From JAJRZL01 sp964557855 (GTDB lineage: Bacteria > Zixibacteria > MSB-5A5 > GN15 > FEB-12), in contig CAZLBP010000018.1 in assembly GCA_964557855.1 (NCBI GenBank), positions 10,589 through 74,588 on the forward strand: 64,000 nt of DNA, in the 5' to 3' direction. The notes beneath the pieces are model-generated. The model searched no databases, was not told where the DNA came from, and saw only the letters and a list, made by a program, of their open reading frames with translations. Both the position numbers and the translations under genes were made by a program. Below, one piece after another: positions 1-8,608 of this stretch; positions within the stretch are counted from its first letter, which is position 1, and each line of letters begins with the position of its first letter.

Positions 1-1727
1 TACAACGAATCGGGGCCGTCTTCGGCCCGGTAGAGGTAAGAAACGACACCGGCAATTGCCCCCTGCGCATCGGAGAGACCGGACAGCACAGTCTGGCCGT
101 AGTTGTTGAGAACGCTGACCTGGGCATTACTGACCGGATAGCCGTTGTTTCCCAGGACGCGTACACGGAGCGTTTTCTGAAGGGTCAGTGTGTGCTCGCC
201 TCCGGAATATTTGAAGCCAATAGCGGTATCGGTTGCGCCGTTGAGAAAGCAGCAGTCAACCGCCCGGTTCCCTCGTCCTTCATATGCATATCCCATGAAG
301 AACGAGCGCTTGGTTGCAGCGCCCCACGGTGAGTCGGAAAACGAAATGGTATCCCCGATGACCGTGACATTCTGGGCATCACCGTCATAGCCACCGAAAT
401 GATGTGCCCACATGGGCGTGACCAGGTGATTGTACCGCCAGACCATGCCGGCTTCGTCCCACAGGTATACCGAAGGGTCTTCCGGACACGTCAATCGCGA
501 GCACTGGGCTTCGTCCACGTCGGAATCCAGAGCAACGACTTCTATGTAGTTGTTTTCGATCACGACAAAGCTGTCGGGAACGCGGCCATCGATCCAGTCG
601 GAGTCCTCGTCGAACCGCGTGATGACTTCAATGCCGATGCCGTTCGGTCCGTACGCCGATCGATACGTCTGCCCCACGTGGATGTAGATTTCGTTGTTGA
701 AGATATCCACAAAGCGATTGTGGTAGCGGGTTTTGATCCCTTTGGGATTCATGGGCCCGTAATGGGCGTCCCAGCCCCGGTGTATGCTGATATAGTTGCC
801 GTAGACCATGATGTGATTGGCGGGTGTCCCGCGGGACACCTGCAGCAGCAAGCCGCCGTCACACCCCTGGTATTGCTCACCGGCCAGTATGACGTTGTCG
901 TGAATCTCGCTGCCGGCCACCAGTTCCGAGCCGATGATCGCGAAGGAGTTGGCCGCCGAGGCGCAAACGCCCTCGCTGTAATAGCTATAGAAATCGTTGC
1001 GCGCGTCAACCGTGATGGAACAATCATAGATATAGCTAAGTCCGTTAATACAGATGCCTTGCCCGGGTGACTGCACCAGCGCGACGTCGTGTATCTTCCA
1101 GTGGTAGTCGTAAGCCGAGGGGGCTGTCCCCCCGAAGTTGGCGCAGGCGCCGTCATAGTCACAACGGCTGGTGTACGCGGTTACTTCGCTGGTCCACTTT
1201 CCGCCACTGAACTCGATATTGCGGTTGAAGTAGGACCCGGTGAGATAGCCGATGCAGCTCCCATTAAAACCACGGACTATCAAGTCGGTGTTATCGATCA
1301 GATAATCCCGGCCCCCGGCGAAAACCAGACACCGATTGTACTCTACAGTAGTATCGGAGGGATTGTGCAGGATAGTCCCTCCGACAATCTTGATATTATA
1401 GCTGCCGTTGAAGCCATCGCCCCAGGTCTGGATACCGTAGTGACCATCGCCGTTTCCCGTTCCGAAACTGAGCGTATCGGTACCCAGCATGAGAACGATG
1501 TCGTGCCCGGTGATTCTGATCCCATTAGTCGATGACGGTAGATTTGTCCCTGCAACGAAGAGTGTCTCGCTGTAGTTAGTCCCTTGTTGAGACGCAGTGT
1601 AGGGTAAGGAAGTGATGGTGTGGCGGGCAGCCATCACTGGTGAACTGAAGATGAGAGAGAGAATGATTGCTCCGGGCATGATTATATGCCGGGAGACTTT
1701 CGGGCATACGACATCTTCGATGCGCAT
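1..1727 (-). CDS. Secreted parallel beta-helix repeat protein (3' end beyond left edge)
   Basis: One uninterrupted minus-strand frame runs from an ATG at 1727 off the left edge, about 575 codons without a stop. An AGGAGGT ribosome site lies at 1731-1737. The N-terminus carries a hydrophobic stretch (IMPGAIILSLIFSSPVMA), a likely export signal; a second ATG at its start (codon 17) is an alternative start. The body is a run of short strands rich in G, N, I and D (for example YNIKIVGGTILHNP and FFMGYAYEG), typical of right-handed parallel beta-helix surface proteins. Near the edge it changes to a carboxypeptidase-regulatory-like Ig fold (LRVRVLGNNGYPVSNAQVSV). A C-terminal sorting domain would lie outside the window. 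Substrate and role are unknown; a polysaccharide-binding or lyase-like fold is possible, but I see no catalytic signature. Confidence 0.8.
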   Translation of the reverse strand, partial: MRIEDVVCPKVSRHIIMPGAIILSLIFSSPVMAARHTITSLPYTASQQGTNYSETLFVAGTNLPSSTNGIRITGHDIVLMLGTDTLSFGTGNGDGHYGIQTWGDGFNGSYNIKIVGGTILHNPSDTTVEYNRCLVFAGGRDYLIDNTDLIVRGFNGSCIGYLTGSYFNRNIEFSGGKWTSEVTAYTSRCDYDGACANFGGTAPSAYDYHWKIHDVALVQSPGQGICINGLSYIYDCSITVDARNDFYSYYSEGVCASAANSFAIIGSELVAGSEIHDNVILAGEQYQGCDGGLLLQVSRGTPANHIMVYGNYISIHRGWDAHYGPMNPKGIKTRYHNRFVDIFNNEIYIHVGQTYRSAYGPNGIGIEVITRFDEDSDWIDGRVPDSFVVIENNYIEVVALDSDVDEAQCSRLTCPEDPSVYLWDEAGMVWRYNHLVTPMWAHHFGGYDGDAQNVTVIGDTISFSDSPWGAATKRSFFMGYAYEGRGNRAVDCCFLNGATDTAIGFKYSGGEHTLTLQKTLRVRVLGNNGYPVSNAQVSVLNNYGQTVLSGLSDAQGAIAGVVSYLYRAEDGPDSL

Positions 1728-2100
1728 TATACCTCCTTGCATTCCCGTTGACGGCAATCGATTGACTGCCGTAGTTGTCCCCTGCAATTACGGCAGGGGA
1801 ATGTACCTCTTTTTGACGGGGACCCAAATTCCCTCCGGTCCACCATCACATTGTACCGTCAAGCGGCCCCACCGGATCGGCCAGAGTGTCCGGTTGGTCC
1901 GCTCACCGGATGTTCGATCGAGGGCGAATGTACATATTGAGAACCGGAAGGCAAGCTTTAACTGTCAGGGATCTCCAGGGAAGGGGAAAAAGTATATATA
2001 TCGTATTGGAAAATGCGGGAAGTGGTGATATATACGTGTGACCGCAAGTCGTTCCGATATTGGATGATGATACATACACTGTGATGAACCTGAGAAGTCA
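1728..2100. other. Divergent intergenic region
   Basis: This stretch separates the leftward beta-helix gene from the rightward Dus gene and must hold both promoters. Only the ribosome site at 1731-1737 is clear. The last 150 bases are AT-richer than the flanking genes. I found no convincing -35/-10 pair or RNA gene. Confidence 0.5.
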
Positions 2101-3090
2101 ATGAAGGAAGCCGCCCGTAATTTCTGGCAATTACTGCAGAAACCGATTTACGCCCTGGCGCCCATGGCGGACGTCACGGACGCTGCCTATCGGCGACTCA
2201 TCGCCGGTATAGCAAAACCGGACATACTGTTCACGGAGTTCGTGTCGTGTGACGGGTTATGTTCTCCGGGCAGGGATAACCTCACCCGGGACTTGATCTT
2301 TGACGAAGCCGAGCGACCCATTGTAGCGCAGCTCTTTGGCTCCAAACCGGAGAACTTCTACAAGTCAGCGCGATTTGTGCGCGAGTTGGGATTTGACGGC
2401 ATAGATATCAATATGGGCTGTCCCGACAAGAACGTCTGCAAACAAGGGGCCGGAGCGGCACTTATCCAAACCCCCGAGCTGGCAAATGAGATAATCATGG
2501 CCGCCAAAGAAGGCGCCCGGGGATTGCCGGTGTCGGTGAAGACAAGAATCGGTTTCAACTCGATTGTCATCGAAGAGTGGGTCGGGCAGTTACTGAAGGC
2601 CCAGCCGGTGGCTATCACTCTCCATCTGCGCACGCGAAAAGAGATGTCGAAAGTACCGGCCCATTGGGACCGGGTGGCTCAGGTCGCCAGTCTCTGTCGG
2701 GACCGCAACACGATTCTGCTAGGTAATGGGGATGTCAGCGACCTTGACCACGCTGACCGGCTGGTCCGTGAGACGGGAGTGGACGGGATTATGCTGAGCC
2801 GGGCGATTTTCGGTAATCCGTGGCTCTTCGACCGCTCGTTGACAGCCGGAGAAATTCCTTTTGAACAACGGTTCGCTGTTATGGTGAGACATGCTCAACT
2901 GTACGAGGAGCTGTTTGCAGACAGGAAGAGCTTTCTGCTTATGCGGAAACATCTGTGTTCATACGTTAGTGGGATCAAGGGGGCCAAAGAGCTGCGAATG
3001 GAAATCCAGCAGGTCAATAACGCTCTCGATGTTGCCTCAGTTTTAGAGCGATTTCGATCGAAGGGGCCTGTCACTCCGACTTCCGGATAG
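2101..3090 (+). CDS. dus: tRNA-dihydrouridine synthase
   Basis: A flavin enzyme of the Dus family, which reduces uridines in the D-loop of tRNA to dihydrouridine. At 329 residues it has normal length. The N-terminal half shows the FMN TIM-barrel signature LAPMADVTDAAYRRL (residues ~18-32), then IDINMGCPDKNVCKQGAGAAL with the catalytic Cys in NMGCP. VSVKTRIG, TLHLRTR and LLGNGDVSD follow, and DGIMLSRAIFGNPWLF closes the barrel. The last ~80 residues form the helical tRNA-binding domain. The ATG at 2101 has only a weak upstream purine run (GAGAAG). It is monocistronic as far as can be seen. The exact Dus subfamily (A, B or C) was not resolved. Confidence 0.93.
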   Translation: MKEAARNFWQLLQKPIYALAPMADVTDAAYRRLIAGIAKPDILFTEFVSCDGLCSPGRDNLTRDLIFDEAERPIVAQLFGSKPENFYKSARFVRELGFDGIDINMGCPDKNVCKQGAGAALIQTPELANEIIMAAKEGARGLPVSVKTRIGFNSIVIEEWVGQLLKAQPVAITLHLRTRKEMSKVPAHWDRVAQVASLCRDRNTILLGNGDVSDLDHADRLVRETGVDGIMLSRAIFGNPWLFDRSLTAGEIPFEQRFAVMVRHAQLYEELFADRKSFLLMRKHLCSYVSGIKGAKELRMEIQQVNNALDVASVLERFRSKGPVTPTSG

Positions 3091-3709
3091 ATCAGGGGCC
3101 GCAAACACTAGCACCGGCCATCTCACAGCCGCAATTCGAGCCGCTGCCGGCCAAACATCCGAAACCGTGATTTCCGGTCTTGATTTTCCAGGAAACGACT
3201 TGCCGATAGTCGAATTCACCGATGTGTGAAGCAAGCCCGGGATTGTGCGAGAATAGTGAATTTTTCGCGGCTGCTTGTTCTCCAAATGGGTTCGTTTGGA
3301 AATAGTCGTTTTTTTCAACCCGGGTCTCTGTCATGAAGTGTCGCCGAGTACACTGTTACCGCCTTTGGGTTTTCGGTTTTTCTTTTTCATTAATGGGTGC
3401 GGTGACGGATAGACCATCGATTTTGTAGGGAATTTGGACGCATATGGTCGTTATCCGGGAGTGGACAGCTCGCGAGCTGTCCCTACGAAAGCGAGGGCGT
3501 TCCCAAGTACAAGATGAGAACGAGGATGGTTTTCAGCGAAATCGGGTACGTGATCTACTGTCAGATATCCCCGCGCGTTCAATACCCGAAAAAAACTCCT
3601 TGTTAAAATCCAGTTTCGGTCTTATTTTCATTTTGTGGAAATTGACTATCATATCGACCTAGATGGTTGATATTTGAGTTCCACGGGGACGTGAAACAGG
3701 AGACGTAAC
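3091..3709. other. Intergenic region with a perfect palindrome
   Basis: About 620 bases without a credible gene; the short frames here have no family resemblance. It holds one 20-base perfect palindrome (3463-3482) that recurs at 59017, and an AT-rich stretch from about 3590 to 3690 that probably holds the promoter for the gene starting at 3710. Confidence 0.5.
3463..3482. repeat. Dispersed palindrome, GGACAGCTCGCGAGCTGTCC, copy 1
   Basis: A perfect 20-base inverted repeat. The same 20 bases occur at 59017-59036, and the match extends on one side (CCCTAC here, GTAGGG there), so the two copies lie in opposite orientation. Confidence 0.8.
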
Positions 3710-4132
3710 TTGAAGTTAAGCACATTGTTGCTTCTGGTAATGGGGCTGTTTCTGACCACCGCTTCTTTCGCAGAAGAGAAATCCGAATCCGAAAAGGGCC
3801 CAGTCTTTATCGATTATGACGGTGACGGTCTTGATGACTATGTTCAGGATTTGGATAGCGACGGTATCCCGGATTTCGGCAACATGCAAGCCTACCAACG
3901 GGAAGAAGCGGTACAGTCGGCCGGGACCGGTATTTTCCATAATCTTACAGTCGAACCTTCCTTTCTCCCACAATTGGTGACCAATGCACAGAAATTCTCG
4001 GACCTGAAGTGCTGTGTGATGGCATTAACTCAGTACCGAGGCGGATTCGGGACATCGAGTGACTTTGGCGCCATCAGCGGATTGAGCCAGAACACAGGCG
4101 GTGGCAATTGTGCCGGAGGGATATGTAAGTAG
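3710..4132 (+). CDS. Small secreted protein with Ca-binding D-rich repeats
   Basis: A 140-residue exported protein. The TTG start is chosen because AGGAG at 3698-3702 sits seven bases upstream and the resulting N-terminus (KLSTLLLLVMGLFLTTASFA) is a clean signal peptide. Residues ~34-55 carry DYDGDGLDDYVQDLDSDGIPD, two D-x-D-x-D-G loops like thrombospondin type-3 or dockerin calcium loops. The rest has no family I recognise. It ends in a Gly/Cys-rich tail (GGGNCAGGICK) after an earlier KCC, so disulfides are likely in the periplasm or outside. The beta-barrel gene starts 15 bases after its stop, so the two are probably co-transcribed. Function unknown. Confidence 0.75.
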   Translation: MKLSTLLLLVMGLFLTTASFAEEKSESEKGPVFIDYDGDGLDDYVQDLDSDGIPDFGNMQAYQREEAVQSAGTGIFHNLTVEPSFLPQLVTNAQKFSDLKCCVMALTQYRGGFGTSSDFGAISGLSQNTGGGNCAGGICK

Positions 4133-4147
4133 GACGGGGTTTTGTTA

Positions 4148-5332
4148 ATGAAGCTATTGTTACGATTAGCCGTTGGTATCATAAGTTTATTCCTTCTGAA
4201 TTCACCAGCCTGGTCATGGTCCAATCTCAACATTGAAGCGGGTATTCGCGGGGGTTATTCCGAGAATTTGTTCAGTGACGCCACAGACACAGAAGACTCC
4301 TATTCTACGACTCGTGCCATAACCAATTTCTATCCCCTGAGTAATTTTGAACTCAATCTATCGGGGGAGTATACGCTGTACAACGAAACGGGAAGTCTTG
4401 ACAACCTCTTGTATGCGGTGAAGGCATCATACATCCCTACGAGCGAAGAGTCGCGGTTTTCTGTTTTTCTTTCGGGATCTTTCGACAAAGTCGGCTACCG
4501 CAACGAGAGCTCTAAAGATTTTGATAATCAGAACCTGGGTTTTACCGGATCGGTGGGATACCTAATATCTGACCGAATACAATTGCGCACTGGCGCCAGG
4601 ATTCTGGGAACGCAGTACAAGAATAGTACGGCCGTCGATGTTGATCATCAGAAGTACGAGTGGTTTGGCGGTATCAACTACTCCTTTCTGGGAAGCAATG
4701 CACTGGACGTGGAGTTCGGTTACGGTATACTGGACTTCATGTTCATCAGCAGCGCGATCCGCATTCTTCCTCCGGAACCAATCGACTCGATGTTCAACGG
4801 CAGTCTGGGATCCTTCTACGTTTCGCCTCGGTACTCCCGTCCTATAGGCAAAAGAACCGGCATCAGCCTGGCCTATACCTATCGGAATTTCAATGAAAGC
4901 GATCACGACGAGATCGTCGTCCTGGGATCCACGAAGTTTCTGTCCCCGTGGTCGACGATTTTCGATGGTCAATCTATACGACTGAACATCAAGACCTATC
5001 TGGTACCACATGCCGTGGTCTCCACCGGCATAGGTTACTGGGAAAAGACGTACTTGAGAACGCTCGAATCAGGCAGGTTCGATTACGAATACGCTCCATC
5101 CGAGACGGGGAGGAGACGGGACTATATGACGAGGTTGTTCTTCAGCATTGAACGCCCCATTAAGTTTGGGCAAACGTCGGTGATTGAACCCACGCTGACT
5201 CTGGATTACTCTGACAATAATTCAACAGACCCGAATGTTCTTGAATATCCGACACGCGCTATAGACGTCGACCCCAACCGCTATGACTTTACGGGTTTAA
5301 CGATAACAATCGGCCTGACATACAGGCGCTAA
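4148..5332 (+). CDS. Outer-membrane beta-barrel protein
   Basis: About 394 residues with a signal peptide (MKLLLRLAVGIISLFLLNSPAWS) and then a long series of alternating amphipathic strands (INYSFLGSNALDVEFGYGIL, RTGISLAYTYRNFNE). It ends in a strand (LTITIGLTYRR) as outer-membrane barrels do. The pattern resembles the BBP2-type beta-barrels near polysaccharide or capsule export genes, but I cannot assign one family. ATG 4148 is preferred over an in-frame TTG at 4142, because the AGGACGGGG stretch at about 4131-4139 is better spaced to the ATG. It follows the small Ca-motif protein, suggesting an outer-membrane protein with a secreted partner. Confidence 0.8.
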   Translation: MKLLLRLAVGIISLFLLNSPAWSWSNLNIEAGIRGGYSENLFSDATDTEDSYSTTRAITNFYPLSNFELNLSGEYTLYNETGSLDNLLYAVKASYIPTSEESRFSVFLSGSFDKVGYRNESSKDFDNQNLGFTGSVGYLISDRIQLRTGARILGTQYKNSTAVDVDHQKYEWFGGINYSFLGSNALDVEFGYGILDFMFISSAIRILPPEPIDSMFNGSLGSFYVSPRYSRPIGKRTGISLAYTYRNFNESDHDEIVVLGSTKFLSPWSTIFDGQSIRLNIKTYLVPHAVVSTGIGYWEKTYLRTLESGRFDYEYAPSETGRRRDYMTRLFFSIERPIKFGQTSVIEPTLTLDYSDNNSTDPNVLEYPTRAIDVDPNRYDFTGLTITIGLTYRR

Positions 5333-5388
5333 TAGCATTGACAGCGATGGTGTGAGTGACATGGAGCAGATACAAAGGATGCAAAAAC

Positions 5389-6744
5389 GTGACATCAAAG
5401 AGCAGTTGGACTAAATTAGTACTCTATTTCCTCGGGCTGGGATGGGCGACATACAGCCTGACACTCCCGGGCTGTTCCGGTTCCGACAACGGAACGGGTC
5501 CCGGTGATGACGGCGACACCACGATTGTGGAACGTGCGCCGGAGATAGAATGCCCAGACAACCCGATCAACGAGGATGTGACAGGCGGAGGAACGATCCG
5601 GGCGCGAGTGCCCATAACGGAGGCTGATACGGTGCGAACGACGCGGGGCGCCGCGTGGGTGGCGGATACGATTTCGTGGGTAGTTTCCGAGAGCTTTTCA
5701 GGCGTTGACACGGTGTTTGCAATTAACGCCCACGGAGCAGACACGTGCGTTATCAGCATAAACGCCACGGTCGTGCAGCGGATGCCGGAAATCGATTGCC
5801 CGGGCACACCGATCAATGCGGAACTAGTCGGAGCGGGCACGGTGCGGACGTACTTGCGGGTAACGGAGGCCGACACGGTGCGCACCTCTCGCGGCGGAAC
5901 GTGGGACAACGATACGCTGTCGTGGGTGTTCTCCGAGACCTTCGCGGGCGCTGATACGGTTTTCGCCCTCAATGCCCACGGCGCCGACACATGCGTTCTG
6001 ACCGTCAACGCCACTGTACTGCCGGTCCCCGATTACAATGGAGAATTGCGTTTGTATGTGGTCGAACCGACCTCTCGGTGGAACGACAACGGTGGCGATC
6101 CGTACCATTTTGGTTTTCTGGGTTATGCGCTCGACTCGGCCGTCCTTCTGTCGGACACGACCTCGGTTGATATTACCGTTACCTGGAACGGGCCGGGAGC
6201 GGGCTGGCAAGGCATTACGGAAGACAACATCATGGTCATTGCAGCGCTGTTCAATTCGGAGGCACATCAGAATTACTCGAGGCCACCTTACGAGAACCCG
6301 TTTGCGGCGTACTACGTCGACGCCGCTGCCGGCGCGGCGGCAGGGGAATCGGACAGCAACAAAACCAGCGCCATGACTACCCACACGGTGTTTCTTGAAG
6401 AAGGCACGGCTACGTGGTGTACATATTGCCCGACTACCAGCCACTGGCTGCACGTCGCTTACACTGAAGGCCATAATTTCTACTATGTTTCCATGGTGGG
6501 TGACGTAAACAATATGGCTTACGACAGACTGGATGACGATTACAACATTTTTGGATACCCGACTGTTTATTTCGACGGTGGTGATAGCGTACTCGTCGGC
6601 GGATGGAGCCCATCGGATCCCTATATCAACGCTGTCAACGCTGTCGGGTCGCGAGAAGTGCCGCCGATCCGACTGCAGTTAGCGGTGACGTGGATGGGAG
6701 CGGGTCGACTGGAAATTCACGTGGTGGCCGAGCACAGACGATGA
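5389..6744 (+). CDS. Thioredoxin-fold lipoprotein with CTYC motif and two Ig-like repeats
   Basis: GTG 5389 is preferred because AAAGGA at 5374-5379 lies nine bases upstream and the signal peptide then ends in a lipobox (SLTLPGC, lipid Cys29); an upstream in-frame GTG at 5356 is the alternative. Residues ~45-205 hold two similar ~75-residue repeats (each with P-E-I-x-C-P, EADTVRT and NAHGADTC). A strand-rich module follows, then a thioredoxin-like domain with EEGTATWCTYCP (Cys344, Cys347) and GYPTVYFDGG, where the cis-Pro is expected. It likely acts as an exported disulfide or redox protein. The gene 51 bases downstream is a paralog of the C-terminal half, carrying TGA at the Cys344 position. 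Unlike that paralog it stops soon after the thioredoxin fold and has no dockerin, so its 3' end may have been lost. Confidence 0.8.
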   Translation: MTSKSSWTKLVLYFLGLGWATYSLTLPGCSGSDNGTGPGDDGDTTIVERAPEIECPDNPINEDVTGGGTIRARVPITEADTVRTTRGAAWVADTISWVVSESFSGVDTVFAINAHGADTCVISINATVVQRMPEIDCPGTPINAELVGAGTVRTYLRVTEADTVRTSRGGTWDNDTLSWVFSETFAGADTVFALNAHGADTCVLTVNATVLPVPDYNGELRLYVVEPTSRWNDNGGDPYHFGFLGYALDSAVLLSDTTSVDITVTWNGPGAGWQGITEDNIMVIAALFNSEAHQNYSRPPYENPFAAYYVDAAAGAAAGESDSNKTSAMTTHTVFLEEGTATWCTYCPTTSHWLHVAYTEGHNFYYVSMVGDVNNMAYDRLDDDYNIFGYPTVYFDGGDSVLVGGWSPSDPYINAVNAVGSREVPPIRLQLAVTWMGAGRLEIHVVAEHRR

Positions 6745-6795
6745 ACGAAGCTTACCATAGATTTCAGAAGTGCAACAAAGGAGAAAGGGTACACT

Positions 6796-8211
6796 ATGAT
6801 CCACACTAAACGACAGATCAGGGTTGCGGTCGGGGTGTTGACTGCGATGCTGGTTATGTCCGGCCTGGCCTACGGCGACAATTTCACACCGGTGGCGAAC
6901 CAGGGAAATGAGATCGACATAACCAATCCGCCGCAACAGGCACTGACGGAAGGTCGGGATACGTACAGCGCCTACCTGAAACTATATGTCAACAAACCGG
7001 AGTCCGACTGGAAAGACAAGAATGGCGGGATTTACGCCTATGGCTTCCTGGACTATGCTCTGGACACGGTGGTGATGGTAGAAGACGGCATGCGGCACTA
7101 TCGTACCGGTATCTGGGCCGAAGGAGTGTCATCTGTCTGGAACCCGTTGGAAGAAGACAACATCATGGTCACGGCGGTGTTGTTCAATACTGAGCTTCAT
7201 GTCGGTTATGCCGATCCGCCCAACGGTAACGCCTTCTTTGCCTATTACAACGACGCGGCGGCCGCCGCTCTGGCCGGCACCAGTGACAGCGACGACACGG
7301 GAGGCGGCTACACGCACACCGTCTTCGTAGAAGAAGGCACGGCCACGTGGTGAACTTACTGCCCTACAACCAGGTTCTGGTTGAGCAAAGTACATGACGC
7401 AGGACACAACTTTCATTATGTGGCCCTCGTGGCAGACAAAATTACCAAAGCGTATCATCGCTTAGCCACTGATTACAATTTTGCCGGTTATCCCTCGTGC
7501 TTTTTCGACGGCGGCTACCAGGTCCTCGTCGGCGGGTACAGTGGGGAGTCGCCGTATCTCAGTCGCATCAATTCCAGCGGCGCCAGGTCAGTACCTCAAA
7601 TCGGTCTGATCGTGTCGGTCGATTATATCGATGCCGACTCGATCCGCTACCATTTTGCGGTCGCCAACGGAGTTGCCGTAAACAACGGGGCGATTATGCC
7701 CGGCGGTGTCACCGGTGAAGTCGATCTCTTGTTGGACTCGACTTATAACTACAGCGCCGCGACAACCGATCTCGATAATGATAATCTCTATTACATGTTC
7801 GATTTCGGTGACGGCACACTTACCGACTGGATCGGTCCGTTCACCTCTGCCGCCGCAGCCGTGGCATCTCATGTCTTCTCCGATACCGGTGACTTCTCGA
7901 TTTCGGTGAAAGCTCGTGATGTTTTCTATCTGGAGACGGCCTGGAGCCCGACTCTGGACGTTCATGTTCGCTGTTGTATCGATCGCGGCAACGTGGATGA
8001 TATTGTCGGCGCCGGCGGAGCGGTCGATGTGGCTGACCTTTCGTATCTGGTTGACTTTCTGTTTCGAAGCGGCCCGGCGCCCGTCTGTGCTGAGGCCGGC
8101 AATGTCGATGCTGTTCTCGGAGTCGGCGGCCTGTATACGGACGTGGCTGATCTATCATATCTCGTAGAATACCTGTTCAAGGCGGGACCGGTGCCACCGC
8201 CGTGTATCTGA
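6796..8211 (+). CDS. Predicted selenoprotein: exported thioredoxin-like protein, UxxC, dockerin tail
   Basis: ATG 6796 is preceded by GGAGAAAGGG and begins a signal peptide (IRVAVGVLTAMLVMSGLAYG). Codon 186 is TGA (7351-7353). Read through, the frame continues to a TGA stop at 8209-8211, 471 residues in all. At the TGA the sequence reads EEGTATW-U-TYCPTT; the upstream paralog has EEGTATW-C-TYCPTT, so the TGA replaces the first Cys of CxxC. The 286 codons after it are intact: GYPSCFFDGG of the thioredoxin fold (~225-240), a PKD-like segment (FDFGDGT, ~335), and a two-repeat dockerin tail ending in PPPCI (~395-471). A SECIS-like hairpin follows the TGA. Sec-for-Cys in a redox CxxC is a classic selenoprotein pattern. 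The alternative is a nonsense mutation giving a 185-residue fragment. selA/B/C/D are not in this window. Confidence 0.8.
7357..7392 (+). promoter_or_regulatory. SECIS-like hairpin downstream of in-frame TGA
   Basis: A stem of seven perfect pairs, CAACCAG (7367-7373) with CTGGTTG (7377-7383), has GTT at the tip, so the apex reads CCAGGTTCTGG. A lower stem pairs TACTGC (7357-7362) with GC-AA-AGTA (7385-7392). The apical G-U lies 21-22 bases after the TGA. From memory, the E. coli fdhF SECIS has the apex AGGUCU with its G-U 20-21 bases after UGA, so placement and loop agree closely. SelB would bind this loop. Confidence 0.72.
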
Positions 8212-8275
8212 TTCGATACGCGGTGACGCCTACGAGGAAGCAGTTGGATGAAGGCCCGCCCAGTCACTCGGGCGG

Positions 8276-8436
8276 GTTGAGAAAGTCTCATTTGGCTGTT
8301 GCGGCAGGTCACACGAATCCACGTCAGTGGAGTCGTGTGACCTGCCGCTCCTGCCTGACAACGAATTACGTGTCGGGTCACAATCCCGCTGACGCGGGCT
8401 CAAGACCCGACACAACAGCTCACGGGGTTCTTCAAC
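8276..8436 (+). repeat. 161-bp dispersed element, copy A
   Basis: It begins GTTGAGAAAG and ends GTTCTTCAAC (near-inverted ends). Inside are two long hairpins, 8301-8348 (arms GCGGCAGGTCACACGA / TCGTGTGACCTGCCGC) and 8370-8413 (arms GTGTCGGGTC / GACCCGACAC). Two further copies of identical length lie at 16002 (opposite orientation) and 31954. A G+C-rich hairpin (8255-8276) directly upstream may terminate the preceding gene. Confidence 0.88.
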
Positions 8437-8608
8437 AAGCCGTATAGTGCGGGTTTTCCAGAGCCGAATGGAACAATTGAGCGGCGGGAAAGTTATAGAA
8501 GGGGGCGGATACCATAGCAGTCCGTCGCTGTATGTGGGACCGGAGATGCCGGTCCATGAGAGTCTTTGACGACAGCAAACAAACCCTATAAACAGAGGAT
8601 TCACCGAT

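Noticed and set aside
399..1070. Plus-strand frame of 223 codons near the left edge
   Set aside because: The minus strand has a continuous export-signal-bearing beta-helix frame across this whole region; the plus frame has no family features.
3710..4132. RiPP precursor idea for the small Gly/Cys-tailed protein
   Set aside because: It has a Sec-type signal peptide and Ca loops, and no maturation enzyme gene is adjacent; the barrel neighbour suggests an envelope role.
6601..6744. Frameshift at the end of the Cys-type thioredoxin lipoprotein that would hide a dockerin
   Set aside because: The sequence after 6744 shows no dockerin motif in any plus frame before the next gene, so a deletion or natural end is likelier.
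7351..7353. In-frame TGA read as a nonsense mutation making a pseudogene
   Set aside because: It falls on the exact Cys position of the paralog, the downstream frame is intact for 286 codons including a dockerin tail, and a SECIS-like hairpin follows. I keep the pseudogene as an alternative only.
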